From Curtobacterium sp. MMLR14_010 (GTDB lineage Bacteria; Actinomycetota; Actinomycetes; Actinomycetales; Microbacteriaceae), in contig NZ_MJGV01000046.1 in NCBI RefSeq assembly GCF_001865015.1, positions 62,001 to 126,000 on the forward strand: a DNA stretch of 64,000 bases. Direction: 5' to 3'. Within the stretch, counting starts at the first letter, position 1, and each line of letters opens with the position of its first letter. Shown one piece after another: positions 7,557-17,388 of this stretch. The translations under genes were made by a program, and so were the position numbers. The notes under the pieces were generated by a model. That model was not told the origin of the DNA and did not search any database. It saw only the letters and a program-made list of their open reading frames with translations.

Positions 7557-9050
7557 ATGAGCACAGCGCCCGAGGTCCGCACGGTCGAGCGGCAGGGCAT
7601 CGACGTCATCGCCGAGTCCGAACGGAAGGGCCGGCCCCGCGGGCTGTTCTGGCCGTGGTTCGCGGCCAACATCTCCGTCCTCGGGCTGAGCTACGGCTCC
7701 TTCGTGCTCGGGTTCGGCATCTCCGCCGCCCAGGCCACCATCGTGTCCGTCATCGGGGTGGCGTTCTCGTTCCTGCTCTGCGGCGTCGTCGCGATCGCGG
7801 GCAAGCGTGGGTCCGCACCGACGATGGTCCTCAGCCGGGCCGCGTTCGGTGTCCGCGGCAACCGGCTCCCGTCGTTCCTGAGCTGGATCCTCACCGTCGG
7901 GTGGGAGACCGCACTCGCGTCCCTCGCCGTCCTGGCGACCTCGACCGTGTTCCGTGAGCTCGGCTGGGACGACGGCGTGCTGACGAAGCTCGTCGCGCTC
8001 GTCGTCGTCGCCGCGCTGGTCATCGGCGCCGGGATCGCCGGCTTCGACGTGATCATGCGGCTGCAGACCTGGATCACCGTCATCACCGCCGTGCTGACGG
8101 TCGTGTACATCGTGCTCGCCGTCCCCTCGATCGACCTCGGCGCCCTCGCGGACCTGCCGTCGGGCAGCACCCAGAACGTCATCGGGGCGCTGGTGCTCGT
8201 CATGACGGGCTTCGGCCTCGGCTGGGTGAACGCCGCCGCCGACTACTCCCGCTACCTGCCGCGGTCGGCGTCGACCGGCGGCGTGGTGTGGTGGACGACG
8301 GTCGGTGGGGCCCTCGCGCCCGCGGTGCTCGTCGTCATCGGCGTGCTGCTCGCCGGGTCGTCGAAAGACCTCAGCGCGGCGATCGGGACCGACCCCATCG
8401 GTGCCCTGACCACCCTGCTGCCGGTGTGGTTCCTCATCCCGTTCGCCCTCGTCGCCGTGCTCGGCCTGGTCGGCGGCGCCGTGCTCGACATCTACTCGTC
8501 CGGGCTCGCGCTCCTCAGCGCCGGGGTCCGCATCCCGCGTCCGGCCGCCGCCGGTGTCGACGGCGTCCTCATGGTCGCCGGCGCGATCTACGTCGTCTTC
8601 TTCGCACATTCGTTCATCGAGCCGTTCCAGGCCTTCCTCGTCACCCTCGGTGTGCCGGTCGCGGCCTGGTGCGGCGTCTTCGTGGCCGACGTGCTGCTCC
8701 GCCGCCGGGCCTACGCCGAGGGCGAGCTCGACAGCGTCGGCGGCCGTTACGGCGACGTCCGGTGGGGTGCGATCGCCCTGGTCCTCGTCGGCACCGCGCT
8801 CGGCTGGGGTCTCGTCACGAACACGTACGGCGTGCCCTCGTGGCTGAACTGGCAGGGGTACCTGCTCGAGCCGTTCGGGCTCGGCGGGCGGACCGGGGCG
8901 TGGGCGTACGCGAACCTCGGCGTGCTGGTCGCCCTCGTGGTCGGCTTCGTCGGCACGCTCGCCACCGCACGAGGCGCCGTCCGACGACAGGAAGCGCAGC
9001 CGGTCACCGAGCCGATCGGCAGCGTGCCGGACGCCGAGCTGCAGCGATGA
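7557..9050 (+). CDS. NCS1-family purine/cytosine permease
   Basis: 497-aa integral membrane transporter of the nucleobase:cation symporter-1 family (cytosine, purines, allantoin or related). A hydrophilic N-terminal ~35 residues (ending ERKGRPRGLFWPWFAANIS) leads into about twelve hydrophobic helices, with the family-typical WPWFAANISVLGLSYGSF segment and FGLGWVNAAADYSRYLPR in the middle. ATG 7557 has TACGCT 12 bases upstream. Its stop overlaps the start of the following hydrolase (ATGA), so the two are translationally coupled and probably handle the same nitrogen compound. The pair interrupts the usual rseP-ispG neighbourhood. Substrate is not predictable from sequence alone. Confidence 0.9.
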   Translation: MSTAPEVRTVERQGIDVIAESERKGRPRGLFWPWFAANISVLGLSYGSFVLGFGISAAQATIVSVIGVAFSFLLCGVVAIAGKRGSAPTMVLSRAAFGVRGNRLPSFLSWILTVGWETALASLAVLATSTVFRELGWDDGVLTKLVALVVVAALVIGAGIAGFDVIMRLQTWITVITAVLTVVYIVLAVPSIDLGALADLPSGSTQNVIGALVLVMTGFGLGWVNAAADYSRYLPRSASTGGVVWWTTVGGALAPAVLVVIGVLLAGSSKDLSAAIGTDPIGALTTLLPVWFLIPFALVAVLGLVGGAVLDIYSSGLALLSAGVRIPRPAAAGVDGVLMVAGAIYVVFFAHSFIEPFQAFLVTLGVPVAAWCGVFVADVLLRRRAYAEGELDSVGGRYGDVRWGAIALVLVGTALGWGLVTNTYGVPSWLNWQGYLLEPFGLGGRTGAWAYANLGVLVALVVGFVGTLATARGAVRRQEAQPVTEPIGSVPDAELQR

Positions 9051-9589
9051 GCGTGACCGACGGGGACGCCTGGCTGGTGGTCATCGACATGCAGCGCGTC
9101 TTCACCGGGGACAGCGCCTGGGCCGCACCCGACTACGAGCGGGCGGCGGCGGGCATCGAGCGGCTCCTGCCGCGGTTCGTCGGCCGCACCGTCCGCACCC
9201 GGTTCGTCGCGCCGGAGCACCCGCAGGGTGCCTGGGTCGACTACTACCGCGACTGGCCCTTCGCCCTCGTGCCCGACGCCGACCCGCTGTACGAGCTGAC
9301 CGAGCCGTTCGGGGCGGTGGACGGCCCCGTCGTCACCGAGCCGACGTTCGGCAAGTGGGGGACCAGCCTCCAGGCCGTCGTCGGCGACCACCCGCACCTG
9401 GTGCTCACCGGGGTGTCGACCGACTGCTGCGTGCTCGCGACGGCGCTGGCGGCGGCGGACGCCGGCGCCCGGGTGACCGTCGTGGCCGACGCCTGTGCCG
9501 GGGCGAGCGACGCCGACCACGAGCGCGCCCTCGATGCCATGCGGCTGTACGCGCCGCTCGTCACCGTCGTCGACACCCTCGACGCCTGA
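9047..9589 (+). CDS. Isochorismatase-like cysteine hydrolase
   Basis: 180-aa cysteine hydrolase of the isochorismatase/nicotinamidase superfamily, cytoplasmic. The catalytic triad is visible: Asp in VVIDMQRVF (residue ~14), Lys in PTFGKWGTS (~105) and Cys in GVSTDCCVLATAL (~128), the last with the characteristic preceding Ser-Thr-Asp. ATG 9047 overlaps the permease stop by 4 bases. Members cleave amide or vinyl-ether bonds (nicotinamide, ureidoacrylate, N-carbamoylsarcosine, isochorismate). Coupling to a nucleobase permease favours an amide derived from nucleobase or hydantoin breakdown, which is inference only. Confidence 0.88.
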   Translation: MSVTDGDAWLVVIDMQRVFTGDSAWAAPDYERAAAGIERLLPRFVGRTVRTRFVAPEHPQGAWVDYYRDWPFALVPDADPLYELTEPFGAVDGPVVTEPTFGKWGTSLQAVVGDHPHLVLTGVSTDCCVLATALAAADAGARVTVVADACAGASDADHERALDAMRLYAPLVTVVDTLDA

Positions 9590-9636
9590 CCCGGGACCCG
9601 CCCCGGGCTGGGGGCAGCCGTGTCGGTCGGAGCGCG

Positions 9637-9642
9637 TAGAGT
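9637..9642 (+). promoter_or_regulatory. -10 box (TAGAGT), leaderless ispG mRNA
   Basis: First base 13 bases before GTG 9650. It decides the start codon, since a start at 9620 would precede the transcription start. Confidence 0.6.
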
Positions 9643-9649
9643 CCATGTC

Positions 9650-10801
9650 GTGCCCGCTGTGAATCTCGGTATGCCCAAGGTCCCCGAAACCCTCGCCCCT
9701 CGCCGCAAGTCCCGTCAGATCCGGGTCGGCAAGGTGCTCGTGGGTGGCGACGCGCCCGTGTCCGTGCAGTCGATGACCACGACGCCGACCACGAACATCA
9801 ACGCGACGCTCCAGCAGATCGCGGAGCTCACCGCCTCCGGCTGCGACATCGTCCGGGTCGCCGTGCCCACGCAGGACGACGCCGACGCGCTCGCGATCAT
9901 CGCGAAGAAGTCGCAGATCCCCGTCATCGCGGACATCCACTTCCAGCCGAAGTACGTCTTCCAGGCGATCGACGCCGGCTGTGCTGCGGTCCGCGTGAAC
10001 CCGGGCAACATCCGCAAGTTCGACGACCAGGTCGGCGCCATCGCCGCGGCGGCCAAGGCAGCCGACGTCAGCCTGCGCATCGGCGTCAACGCCGGGTCGC
10101 TCGAGCCGAGCCTCATGCAGAAGTACGGCAAGGCCACGCCAGAGGCACTGGTCGAGTCCGCCGTGTGGGAAGCCTCCCTGTTCGAGGAGCACGACTTCCA
10201 CGACTTCAAGATCTCGGTCAAGCACAACGACCCCGTCATCATGGTCAAGGCCTACCGGCTGCTCGCCGAGCGCGGCGACTGGCCGCTGCACCTCGGTGTG
10301 ACCGAGGCGGGCCCGGAGTTCCAGGGCACGATCAAGAGCGCCACGGCGTTCGGCATCCTGCTCGGCGAGGGCATCGGCGACACCATCCGCGTGTCCCTGT
10401 CGGCGCCCCCGGCGCAAGAGGTCAAGGTCGGCCTGCAGATCCTGCAGTCGCTCAACCTCCGCGAACGCAAGCTCGAGATCGTCTCCTGCCCGAGCTGCGG
10501 CCGCGCGCAGGTCGACGTCTACCAGCTCGCGAACGACGTCACCTCGGGGCTCGAGGGCATGACCGTCCCGCTCCGCGTCGCCGTCATGGGCTGCGTCGTG
10601 AACGGTCCGGGCGAAGCTCGCGAAGCCGACCTCGGCGTCGCGTCGGGCAACGGCAAGGGCCAGATCTTCGTGAAGGGCCAGGTCATCAAGACCGTCCCCG
10701 AGAACGAGATCGTCCAGACGCTCATCGACGAGGCCAACCGCCTCGCCGACGAGATGGGCCCGGCGGCCGGCTCGGGCAAGCCGCTCGTCGTCACGTCCTA
10801 G
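9650..10801 (+). CDS. ispG: 4-hydroxy-3-methylbut-2-enyl diphosphate synthase (ferredoxin/flavodoxin)
   Basis: 383-aa iron-sulfur enzyme of the MEP pathway that reduces ME-cPP to HMBPP. The N-terminal TIM barrel carries [11 protein letters not shown] and IADIHF; the three [4Fe-4S] cysteines are in the C-terminal part, [11 protein letters not shown] (two Cys) and [15 protein letters not shown] 9650 is chosen because TAGAGT starts 13 bases before it; GTG 9620 and ATG 9671 are in-frame alternatives, but the first lies upstream of that box. It is separated from dxr and rseP by the permease-hydrolase pair, and proS follows. Confidence 0.95.
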   Translation: MPAVNLGMPKVPETLAPRRKSRQIRVGKVLVGGDAPVSVQSMTTTPTTNINATLQQIAELTASGCDIVRVAVPTQDDADALAIIAKKSQIPVIADIHFQPKYVFQAIDAGCAAVRVNPGNIRKFDDQVGAIAAAAKAADVSLRIGVNAGSLEPSLMQKYGKATPEALVESAVWEASLFEEHDFHDFKISVKHNDPVIMVKAYRLLAERGDWPLHLGVTEAGPEFQGTIKSATAFGILLGEGIGDTIRVSLSAPPAQEVKVGLQILQSLNLRERKLEIVSCPSCGRAQVDVYQLANDVTSGLEGMTVPLRVAVMGCVVNGPGEAREADLGVASGNGKGQIFVKGQVIKTVPENEIVQTLIDEANRLADEMGPAAGSGKPLVVTS

Positions 10802-10848
10802 TCATCCACAGGCAGCGGGCCCGCACGATCGGGTCTGCTGCGCGCCGC

Positions 10849-10854
10849 TAGGCT
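10849..10854 (+). promoter_or_regulatory. -10 box (TAGGCT), leaderless proS mRNA
   Basis: First base 12 bases before the proS GTG; no SD in the interval. Confidence 0.6.
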
Positions 10855-10860
10855 TGCTGC

Positions 10861-12612
10861 GTGGTCACTCGGCTCTCGCATCTCTTCCTCCGTACGCTCC
10901 GCGACGACCCCTCCGACGCGGAGGTGACGAGCGCGAAGCTCCTCGTCCGCGCCGGGTACATCCGTCGCCAGGCTCCCGGCATCTTCGCCTGGCTGCCGCT
11001 CGGCCTCCGGGTCCGGGCGCGCATCGAGGGCATCATCCGCCAGGAGATGGAAGCGGCGGGTGCGCAGGAGGTCCTGCTGCCGGCCCTCGTCCCGCGTGAG
11101 CCGTACGAGGCCACCAACCGCTGGACCGAGTACGGCGACGGCATCTTCCGGCTCAAGGACCGCAAGGACGCCGACTACCTCCTCGCGCCCACGCACGAAG
11201 AGCTCTTCGCCCTGCTCGTGAAGGACCTGTACTCCTCGTACAAGGACCTCCCCGTCACGCTCTTCCAGATCCAGGACAAGTACCGCGACGAGGCCCGGCC
11301 GCGCGCCGGCCTGCTGCGTGGCCGTGAGTTCACGATGAAGGACGCCTACTCCTTCGACGTCACCGACGAGGGGCTCGACCGCAGCTACCAGACGATGCGC
11401 GACGCCTACGAGCGCATCTTCACCCGCCTCGGCCTCGAGTACGCCATCGTCAAGGCCGACGCCGGGGCGATGGGCGGCTCGAAGTCCGAGGAGTTCCTGC
11501 ACCCGATCGCCGTCGGCGAGGACACCTACGTGCGGAGCGACGGCGGCTACGCGGCGAACGTCGAGGCCTACGTCACCGCCGTGCCCGACGCCCTGCCGAT
11601 CGAGGGCCAGCCGGAGCCCGTGCTGCTCCCGCCCGCGGACACCCCCACGATCCAGACGCTCGTCGACCACGCGAACCAGGTCGCCCCGCGACAGGGCGCC
11701 CCGTGGACCGCGGCCGACACCCTGAAGAACGTCGTGCTCGCGCTCACGCAGCTCGACGGCACCCGCGAGCTCGTCGTCGTCGGGCTGCCCGGTGACCGCG
11801 ACGTGGACCTCAAGCGCGCCGAGGTCGCCTTCGCCCCGGCCGAGGTCGAGGCCGCCGGCGACGACGACTTCCGGAAGCACCGCGGTCTCGTGAAGGGCTA
11901 CATCGGCCCGCAGGTGCTCGGTGCCGACAGCGCGTCCGGCATCCGCTACGTGGTCGACCCGCGCGTGGTCGACGGCACCGCCTGGCTCACCGGCGCGAAC
12001 GAGCGCGGCATCCACGTCGCCGGGCTCGTCGCCGGCCGCGACTTCGTTGCCGACGGTGTCGTCGAGATCTCCGACGTCCGCGCCGGCGATCCCGCACCCG
12101 ACGGCTCCGGCCCGCTCGAGATCGCCCGCGGCATGGAGATCGGACACGTCTTCCAGCTCGGCCGGAAGTACGCCGAGGCGCTCGGCCTCAAGGTGCAGGA
12201 CGAGAACGGCAAGCTCGCCACCGTCACGATGGGCTCGTACGGCATCGGCGTGACGCGCATCCTCGCCATCCTCGCCGAGGCCCACAACGACGAGAAGGGC
12301 CTCGCATGGCCCAAGCACGTCGCCCCGTTCGACGTGCACGTGGTCGCGACCGGCAGGGACACCACCGCCTACGAGCTCGCCGAGTCGGTCGTCGCCGAGC
12401 TCGAGGGCGACCGCTACGACGTCCTGTACGACGACCGTCCCAAGGTCTCCCCGGGCGTCAAGCTCCGCGACGCCGAGCTCCTCGGCATGCCGATCGTGGT
12501 CGTCGCGGGCCGCGGCGCAGCCGACGGCATCGTCGAGCTCTGGAACCGCGTGACCGGCGACCGCACCGAGGTGCCGGTCGCGCAGCTCCGCGAGGCCGTC
12601 AGCGCGATCTGA
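10861..12612 (+). CDS. proS: Prolyl-tRNA synthetase
   Basis: 583-aa class II aminoacyl-tRNA synthetase charging tRNA-Pro, bacterial (long) type. Class II motif 1 (residues ~35-60), motif 2 around [26 protein letters not shown] (~140-165) and motif 3 [18 protein letters not shown] (~460) are intact. Between motifs 2 and 3 sits the INS editing domain (~220-400) that deacylates Ala-tRNA-Pro, followed by a C-terminal anticodon-binding domain ([11 protein letters not shown]...). GTG 10861 has TAGGCT 12 bases upstream. Downstream is a 324-base gap with hairpins rather than rimP. Confidence 0.97.
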   Translation: MVTRLSHLFLRTLRDDPSDAEVTSAKLLVRAGYIRRQAPGIFAWLPLGLRVRARIEGIIRQEMEAAGAQEVLLPALVPREPYEATNRWTEYGDGIFRLKDRKDADYLLAPTHEELFALLVKDLYSSYKDLPVTLFQIQDKYRDEARPRAGLLRGREFTMKDAYSFDVTDEGLDRSYQTMRDAYERIFTRLGLEYAIVKADAGAMGGSKSEEFLHPIAVGEDTYVRSDGGYAANVEAYVTAVPDALPIEGQPEPVLLPPADTPTIQTLVDHANQVAPRQGAPWTAADTLKNVVLALTQLDGTRELVVVGLPGDRDVDLKRAEVAFAPAEVEAAGDDDFRKHRGLVKGYIGPQVLGADSASGIRYVVDPRVVDGTAWLTGANERGIHVAGLVAGRDFVADGVVEISDVRAGDPAPDGSGPLEIARGMEIGHVFQLGRKYAEALGLKVQDENGKLATVTMGSYGIGVTRILAILAEAHNDEKGLAWPKHVAPFDVHVVATGRDTTAYELAESVVAELEGDRYDVLYDDRPKVSPGVKLRDAELLGMPIVVVAGRGAADGIVELWNRVTGDRTEVPVAQLREAVSAI

Positions 12613-12644
12613 GACGGGGGCGTCTCGCCGAGACGCCGTCCCGT

Positions 12645-12680
12645 CAGCGAGACGCCGCCGGAAACGGCGGCGTCTCGCTG
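12645..12680 (+). terminator. 16-bp perfect hairpin with GAAA loop after proS
   Basis: Arms 12645-12660 and 12665-12680 are perfect complements closed by G-C around a GAAA tetraloop, 33 bases after the proS stop, followed by 'ttcc'. GNRA loops make very stable hairpins, so it is a likely proS terminator or 3' end stabiliser. Confidence 0.7.
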
Positions 12681-12736
12681 TTCCAGGACCGTCTCGCGGT
12701 GTCGGGACCGTCTCGCCCGCGTCTGAACCACGCACC

Positions 12737-12774
12737 GGACGGGAGGCTCGGCACCGGCTGGCACCGAGCCTCCC
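12737..12774. repeat. Hairpin repeat element containing gggaggctcggcacc
   Basis: Arms gggaggctcgg (12741-12751) and its complement (12764-12774) form an 11-bp stem. Bases 12737-12757 recur, inverted and perfect over 21 bases, inside rsmB (53918-53938), and the 10-base core also occurs at 6121 and 35313. A short dispersed repeat, possibly also a terminator. Confidence 0.6.
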
Positions 12775-12867
12775 CACCGGCACGGCCGGGCCGCCGCTGA
12801 CGCGCCGACCCGGAACCGGCGGCGTGGGCCCACGGGCTGCGGCGCAGGTCGGCGACCCGCAGTGCGC

Positions 12868-12873
12868 TAGTCT
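12868..12873 (+). promoter_or_regulatory. -10 box (TAGTCT) of nusA
   Basis: TAGTCT 69 bases before the nusA start, giving a leader of about 57 bases that carries a strong SD. nusA is thus one of the leadered genes in a window where leaderless starts are common. Confidence 0.5.
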
Positions 12874-12936
12874 GGACGCCGACTTCTGCGCGGTTCCAGT
12901 GCGCCGGAGCGACTCATCTGAATACGGAGGCCCTCG

Positions 12937-13929
12937 GTGAAGATCGATCTCGCAGTCCTGCGACTCATGGAGCGTGAACGGGAGATCCCGTTCGAAGAAC
13001 TCGTCCAGATCATCGAGTCGGCCATCCTCACGGCCTACCACAAGCACACCGACGAGAACGGCGAGCCGGCCGACGCGCAGTCCCGCGTCGAGCTCGACCG
13101 CAAGTCCGGTGAGGTCAGCGTCTTCGTGCCGGAGCGCGACGACGAGGGCACCGTCATCGGCGAAGCCGTCGACCAGCCGAGCGACTTCGGTCGCATCGCG
13201 GCGTTCGCGGCGAAGCAGGTCATCAACCAGCGCCTGCGCGACATCGGGGACGACAAGATCCTCGGCCAGTTCCGCGGGAAAGAGGGCGACATCGTCGCGG
13301 GTGTGGTCCAGCAGGGCCCGAACCCGAAGATGGTGCTCGTCGACCTCGGCACCGTCGAGGCGATCCTGCCGCCCGAGGAGCAGGTCCCGGGGGAGTCCTA
13401 CACGCACGGCTCGCGCATCCGCGTGTACGTGACGAGCGTCGGTCGTGGCCACAAGGGCCCGCAGATCGTCGTGTCCCGCACCCACCCGGGTCTGGTGCGC
13501 AAGCTGTTCGCGCTCGAGGTCCCCGAGATCGCGTCCGGCGTGGTGGAGATCACCTCGCTCGCACGTGAGGCCGGCCACCGCACGAAGCTCGCCGTGAAGG
13601 CGAACGAGCCGGGCGTCAACGCCAAGGGCGCCTGCATCGGAGAGCTCGGCGCCCGCGTGCGTGCCGTGACCACCGAGCTCGGTGCCGAGAAGATCGACAT
13701 CGTGGACTGGTCCTCGGACCTGGCGACCTTCGTGGCCAGCGCACTGTCGCCGGCCAAGGTGACGAGCGCCTTCGTGCTCGACGCCTCGACGAAGGCCGTC
13801 CGCGCGCTCGTGCCGGACTACCAGCTGTCGCTCGCGATCGGCAAGGAGGGCCAGAACGCCCGCCTCGCCGCCAAGCTGACCGGCGCGCGGATCGACATCC
13901 AGCCGGACTCGATCCTCGACGAGGACTGA
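12937..13929 (+). CDS. nusA: Transcription termination/antitermination factor NusA
   Basis: 330-aa RNA polymerase-binding protein that tunes pausing, termination and antitermination. Domain order is standard: N-terminal polymerase-binding region (residues 1-105), S1 RNA-binding domain (~110-180), KH1 (~190-260; GHRTKLAVKANEPGVNAKGACIG) and KH2 (~265-328; LSLAIGKEGQNARLAAKLTG). It ends soon after KH2, the usual length in actinobacteria. GTG 12937 follows a good SD (ggagg) by 9 bases. ylxR and infB follow on the same strand. Confidence 0.97.
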   Translation: MKIDLAVLRLMEREREIPFEELVQIIESAILTAYHKHTDENGEPADAQSRVELDRKSGEVSVFVPERDDEGTVIGEAVDQPSDFGRIAAFAAKQVINQRLRDIGDDKILGQFRGKEGDIVAGVVQQGPNPKMVLVDLGTVEAILPPEEQVPGESYTHGSRIRVYVTSVGRGHKGPQIVVSRTHPGLVRKLFALEVPEIASGVVEITSLAREAGHRTKLAVKANEPGVNAKGACIGELGARVRAVTTELGAEKIDIVDWSSDLATFVASALSPAKVTSAFVLDASTKAVRALVPDYQLSLAIGKEGQNARLAAKLTGARIDIQPDSILDED

Positions 13930-14028
13930 GCATCGATCGGCACACGAACCGCACCAGGGCGGGTGTTTCGCTCGTGGCGCGACCCCATCGGGCGCGCCGG
14001 ATCGCGGTCGTCGGAGGCAGGGAGTAGA

Positions 14029-14367
14029 GTGGTCGCCGTCAGAACGTGCATCGGCAGTCGCCGTCGCGCACCCCGATCCTCCCTCCTCCGAGTCGTCGCC
14101 CTGGGCGAAGACCTCGTGGTGGCGGATCCGAAGGCAGTCATGCCGGGCCGGGGGGCGTGGCTCACACCGACCGTCGAAGCGTACGAACTGGCCGTCAAGC
14201 GCCGGGCTTTCCGCCGGGCGCTGCGGCTGGGACGTGAACCGGACACGTCTGCGGTGCTCGAGTACCTGCGGCGACTGCCCGAAGTGGAACCCATCCACGA
14301 GCGGCAGATCGACGCGGACGAGCGCACGGACACGACAGAACAGGCTGAACGGCTTATGGACAACTGA
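14029..14367 (+). CDS. ylxR: YlxR (DUF448) family nucleic-acid-binding protein
   Basis: 112-aa small basic protein of the YlxR/DUF448 family, encoded between nusA and infB in most bacteria and reported to influence RNase P and transcription in Firmicutes. The signature RTCIGSRRRAPRSSLLRVV at the N-terminus fixes the start at GTG 14029 (MVAVRTCIG); a longer frame to 13963 adds unconserved sequence. The second cysteine of the common CxxC-like motif is Ser here (CIGS). The central RGAWLTPTVEAYELAVKRRAFRRAL is the family's conserved basic helix. An SD-like 'ggaggcaggga' precedes the start. Confidence 0.88.
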   Translation: MVAVRTCIGSRRRAPRSSLLRVVALGEDLVVADPKAVMPGRGAWLTPTVEAYELAVKRRAFRRALRLGREPDTSAVLEYLRRLPEVEPIHERQIDADERTDTTEQAERLMDN

Positions 14368-14441
14368 TGAGCGGCTCGAAATGAGACCCATCATCCAGTG
14401 AGTCCTGCCCCTTGACGGGGTGGGACCCGTGAAGGAGAACA

Positions 14442-17276
14442 GTGGCGAAACCACGCGTACACGAGATCGCAAGCGAGCTCGGCGTCGACAGCAAGACCGC
14501 ACTCGAGAAGCTCAAGGAGCTTGGCGAATTCGTCAAGGGACCGAGCTCGAGCGTGGAACCCCCCGTAGCACGGAAGCTCCGTGCTGCCCTGCAGGCCGAG
14601 AGCGCAGCTGCGTCCTCGAAGCCCGCCGCAGCCCCCGCCCCCGCGGCGACCTCGGCTGCGCCCAAGCCCGGCGGCCCCAAGCCCGGACCCAAGCGTCCGG
14701 CGCCGGCCCCGGAGCCCGAAGCCCCCGTGCAGCAGCCCGAGGACACCGACGTGCCCGTCACGCCGGCGCCGAAGTCGGTCGCACAGCGTCAGGCCGAGGC
14801 CGAGGCTGCCCGCAAGGCGAAGGAAGCCGAGAAGGCCGCCGAGTCGACGGGTGATTCGTCGTCGACCGATGACGCCCCCAAGACCGACGCCGTCAAGCCG
14901 GGCAGCGCCAAGCCGTCCGCGGCCGGCCCCAAGCCGGGCGGCCCGAAGCCGGGTGCCCGTCCGGGCAACAACCCCTACGCGTCGAACCAGGGCATGGGCT
15001 CGCGCCCGCCGCGCCCCGGGAACAACCCCTTCGCATCGAACCAGGGCATGGGACAGCGTCCCGCCGGTGGTCCCGGTGCCGCTGGTGGCTCGGGCATCCC
15101 CCGTCCCCAGCCCCCGCGTCCGGGTGCACCCCGCCCGGGTGCTCCGCGTCCGGGTGGACCCGGCCAGGCCAACCGTCCCAACGGCTTCGGGCAGCGCCCG
15201 GGCCAGGGTGGCGGCGGTCGTGGCGGCCCCGGTGGCGCACGTCCGGGTGCCGGTGGCGGCGCTGGTGGCGGCTTCCCGCGTCCGGCGTTCAGCGGCCCGC
15301 GTCCCGCCGGTGGCGGCGGCCGTGGTCGTGGCCCCGGTGGCGGTACCGCTGGTGCCTTCGGTCGTGGTGGCGGCAAGAGCCGTGCCCGCAAGTCGAAGCG
15401 GACGAAGCGCGCCGAGTACGAGATGCGGCAGGCACCGTCGCTCGGCGGCGTGCAGGTCCCTCGTGGCGACGGCAACACGGTCGTCCGTCTCCGTCGTGGT
15501 GCGAGCATCTCGGACTTCGCGGACAAGATCGACGCGAGCCCCGGCAACCTGGTGACGGTGCTGTTCCACCTCGGTGAGATGGCCACCGCGACCGAGTCCC
15601 TGGACGAGGCCACCTTCGAGGTCCTCGGCGAGGAGCTCGGTTACCGCATCCAGGTCGTCTCGCCCGAGGACGAGGACCGCGAGCTCCTCGAGGGCTTCGA
15701 CATCGACATCGACGCCGAGTACGCCGACGAGGACGACTCCGTCCTGCAGCAGCGTCCCCCGGTCGTCACCGTCATGGGTCACGTCGACCACGGCAAGACC
15801 CGCCTGCTCGACGCCATCCGCAACTCCAAGGTGGTCGAGGGCGAAGCCGGCGGCATCACGCAGCACATCGGTGCGTACCAGATCGTCGCGCAGCACGAGG
15901 GCATCGACCGTCCGATCACGTTCATCGACACCCCCGGTCACGAGGCCTTCACCGCCATGCGTGCCCGTGGTGCGCAGGTGACGGACATCGCGATCCTGGT
16001 GGTCGCGGCGGACGACGGCATCATGCCGCAGACGATCGAGGCCCTGAACCACGCGCAGTCGGCGAACGTGCCGATCGTCGTCGCGGTCAACAAGATCGAC
16101 AAGGACGGCGCCAACCCGGCGAAGGTCCGCCAGCAGCTCACCGAGTACAACCTCGTGGCCGAGGAGTACGGCGGCGACGTCATGTTCGTCGACGTCTCCG
16201 CGCGGCAGAACATCGGCATCCAGGACCTCCTGGACGCCGTGCTGCTCACCGCCGACGCCGGGCTCGACCTGCGTGCGAACCCCGACAAGGACGCCCGCGG
16301 TGTCGCGATCGAAGCGCGCCTGGACAAGGGCCGCGGCGCCGTCGCGACCGTGCTCATCCAGTCCGGCACGCTCCACGTCGGTGACGCCATCGTGGCTGGC
16401 ACGGCCTACGGCCGCGTCCGTGCGATGACCGACGAGGACGGCAACCCGGTCTCGGCTGCCACGCCGAGTCGTCCGGTGCAGGTCCAGGGTCTGTCCTCGG
16501 TGCCCCGCGCCGGTGACACCTTCCTGGTCACGGAGGAAGACCGTACGGCCCGTCAGATCGCTGAGAAGCGTGAAGCGGCCGAGCGCAACGCCCAGCTGGC
16601 CAAGGCCCGCAAGCGCATCTCGCTCGAGGACTTCACCCGTGCACTCGAAGAGGGCAAGGTCGACTCGCTCAACCTCATCATCAAGGGTGACGTCTCCGGT
16701 GCCGTCGAGGCACTCGAGCAGTCGCTCCTCGACATCGAGGTGGACGACAGCGTCCAGCTGCGCATCCTGCACCGCGGTGTGGGTGCGATCACCGAGTCGG
16801 ACATCGACCTCGCCACGATCGACAACGCCATCGTCATCGGCTTCAACGTCCGTCCGGACGTCAAGGCCCGTGAGCGTGCGGCGCGTGAAGGCATCGACGT
16901 CCGGTTCTACTCGGTCATCTACAACGCACTCGAGGACATCGAGCAGTCCCTCAAGGGCATGCTCAAGCCCGAGTACGAAGAGGTGCAGTCCGGTGTCGCC
17001 GAGATCCGCGAGGTCTTCCGGTCCTCGAAGTTCGGCAACATCGCGGGTGTCATCGTCCGCTCCGGCACGATCACGCGCAACGCCAAGGCGCGCGTCATCC
17101 GTGACGGTGTGGTCCTGGCCGACGGACTGGCGATCGAGTCGCTCCGTCGTTTCAAGGACGACGTCACCGAGGTCCGTACGGACTACGAGGCCGGTATCGG
17201 TCTCGGCAAGTTCAACGACATCCAGCCCGGCGACGAGATCGAGACCACCGAGCTCGTCGAGAAGCCGCGCGACTGA
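14442..17276 (+). CDS. infB: Translation initiation factor IF-2
   Basis: 944-aa GTPase that places fMet-tRNA on the 30S subunit and promotes subunit joining. It has an IF2_N domain (residues 1-55; [26 protein letters not shown]), a long low-complexity linker (~55-310) rich in Ala/Pro then Gly/Arg, with a near-duplicate of RPGNNPxASNQGMG, a second IF2_N (~335-385), then the G domain with G1 GHVDHGKT (~447), G3 DTPGHEAF and G4 NKID, and domains II-IV to the end. GTG 14442 is preceded by SD gaaggag. The linker repeats are typical of actinobacterial IF-2 and vary between species. Confidence 0.98.
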   Translation: MAKPRVHEIASELGVDSKTALEKLKELGEFVKGPSSSVEPPVARKLRAALQAESAAASSKPAAAPAPAATSAAPKPGGPKPGPKRPAPAPEPEAPVQQPEDTDVPVTPAPKSVAQRQAEAEAARKAKEAEKAAESTGDSSSTDDAPKTDAVKPGSAKPSAAGPKPGGPKPGARPGNNPYASNQGMGSRPPRPGNNPFASNQGMGQRPAGGPGAAGGSGIPRPQPPRPGAPRPGAPRPGGPGQANRPNGFGQRPGQGGGGRGGPGGARPGAGGGAGGGFPRPAFSGPRPAGGGGRGRGPGGGTAGAFGRGGGKSRARKSKRTKRAEYEMRQAPSLGGVQVPRGDGNTVVRLRRGASISDFADKIDASPGNLVTVLFHLGEMATATESLDEATFEVLGEELGYRIQVVSPEDEDRELLEGFDIDIDAEYADEDDSVLQQRPPVVTVMGHVDHGKTRLLDAIRNSKVVEGEAGGITQHIGAYQIVAQHEGIDRPITFIDTPGHEAFTAMRARGAQVTDIAILVVAADDGIMPQTIEALNHAQSANVPIVVAVNKIDKDGANPAKVRQQLTEYNLVAEEYGGDVMFVDVSARQNIGIQDLLDAVLLTADAGLDLRANPDKDARGVAIEARLDKGRGAVATVLIQSGTLHVGDAIVAGTAYGRVRAMTDEDGNPVSAATPSRPVQVQGLSSVPRAGDTFLVTEEDRTARQIAEKREAAERNAQLAKARKRISLEDFTRALEEGKVDSLNLIIKGDVSGAVEALEQSLLDIEVDDSVQLRILHRGVGAITESDIDLATIDNAIVIGFNVRPDVKARERAAREGIDVRFYSVIYNALEDIEQSLKGMLKPEYEEVQSGVAEIREVFRSSKFGNIAGVIVRSGTITRNAKARVIRDGVVLADGLAIESLRRFKDDVTEVRTDYEAGIGLGKFNDIQPGDEIETTELVEKPRD

Positions 17277-17290
17277 TCGTGTGACCACTC

Positions 17291-17324
17291 GAGCCCCGGC
17301 CTCCCTCACGGGGGGCCGGGGCTC
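17291..17324 (+). terminator. Hairpin between infB and rbfA
   Basis: Perfect 11-bp stem (17291-17301 with 17314-17324), extendable by three pairs past a bulged T, starting 14 bases after the infB stop. No T-run follows and rbfA begins 65 bases later, so it may only partly terminate or may be a processing and stability site. Confidence 0.6.
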
Positions 17325-17388
17325 ACCCCGTTCGACCAGGAACCACCAGCGGGACGCTCCGTCCCGCCCCTGCCTCAGGAGGCACCCC

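Larger units (their letters stand above)
12613..12936. other. Gene-free proS-nusA gap with hairpins and nusA leader
   Basis: No convincing gene in 324 bases. It holds, in order: an imperfect inverted repeat (12614-12644), a perfect 16-bp hairpin with a GAAA loop (12645-12680), repeated GTCTCGC motifs through 12715, a second hairpin built from gggaggctcgg (12741-12774), and the nusA promoter and leader. The largest open frames are shadows. rimP, which often precedes nusA, is not here. Confidence 0.75.

Noticed and set aside
14025-14030. TAGAGT before ylxR as a leaderless -10 box
   Set aside because: It overlaps the chosen GTG 14029, so a start there could not make this codon; the SD 'ggagg' upstream is the better signal.
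10798-14502. 1234-codon reverse-strand open frame across proS, the gap and nusA
   Set aside because: Same mirror effect; no SD or promoter, no family motif, and it is antisense to two essential genes.
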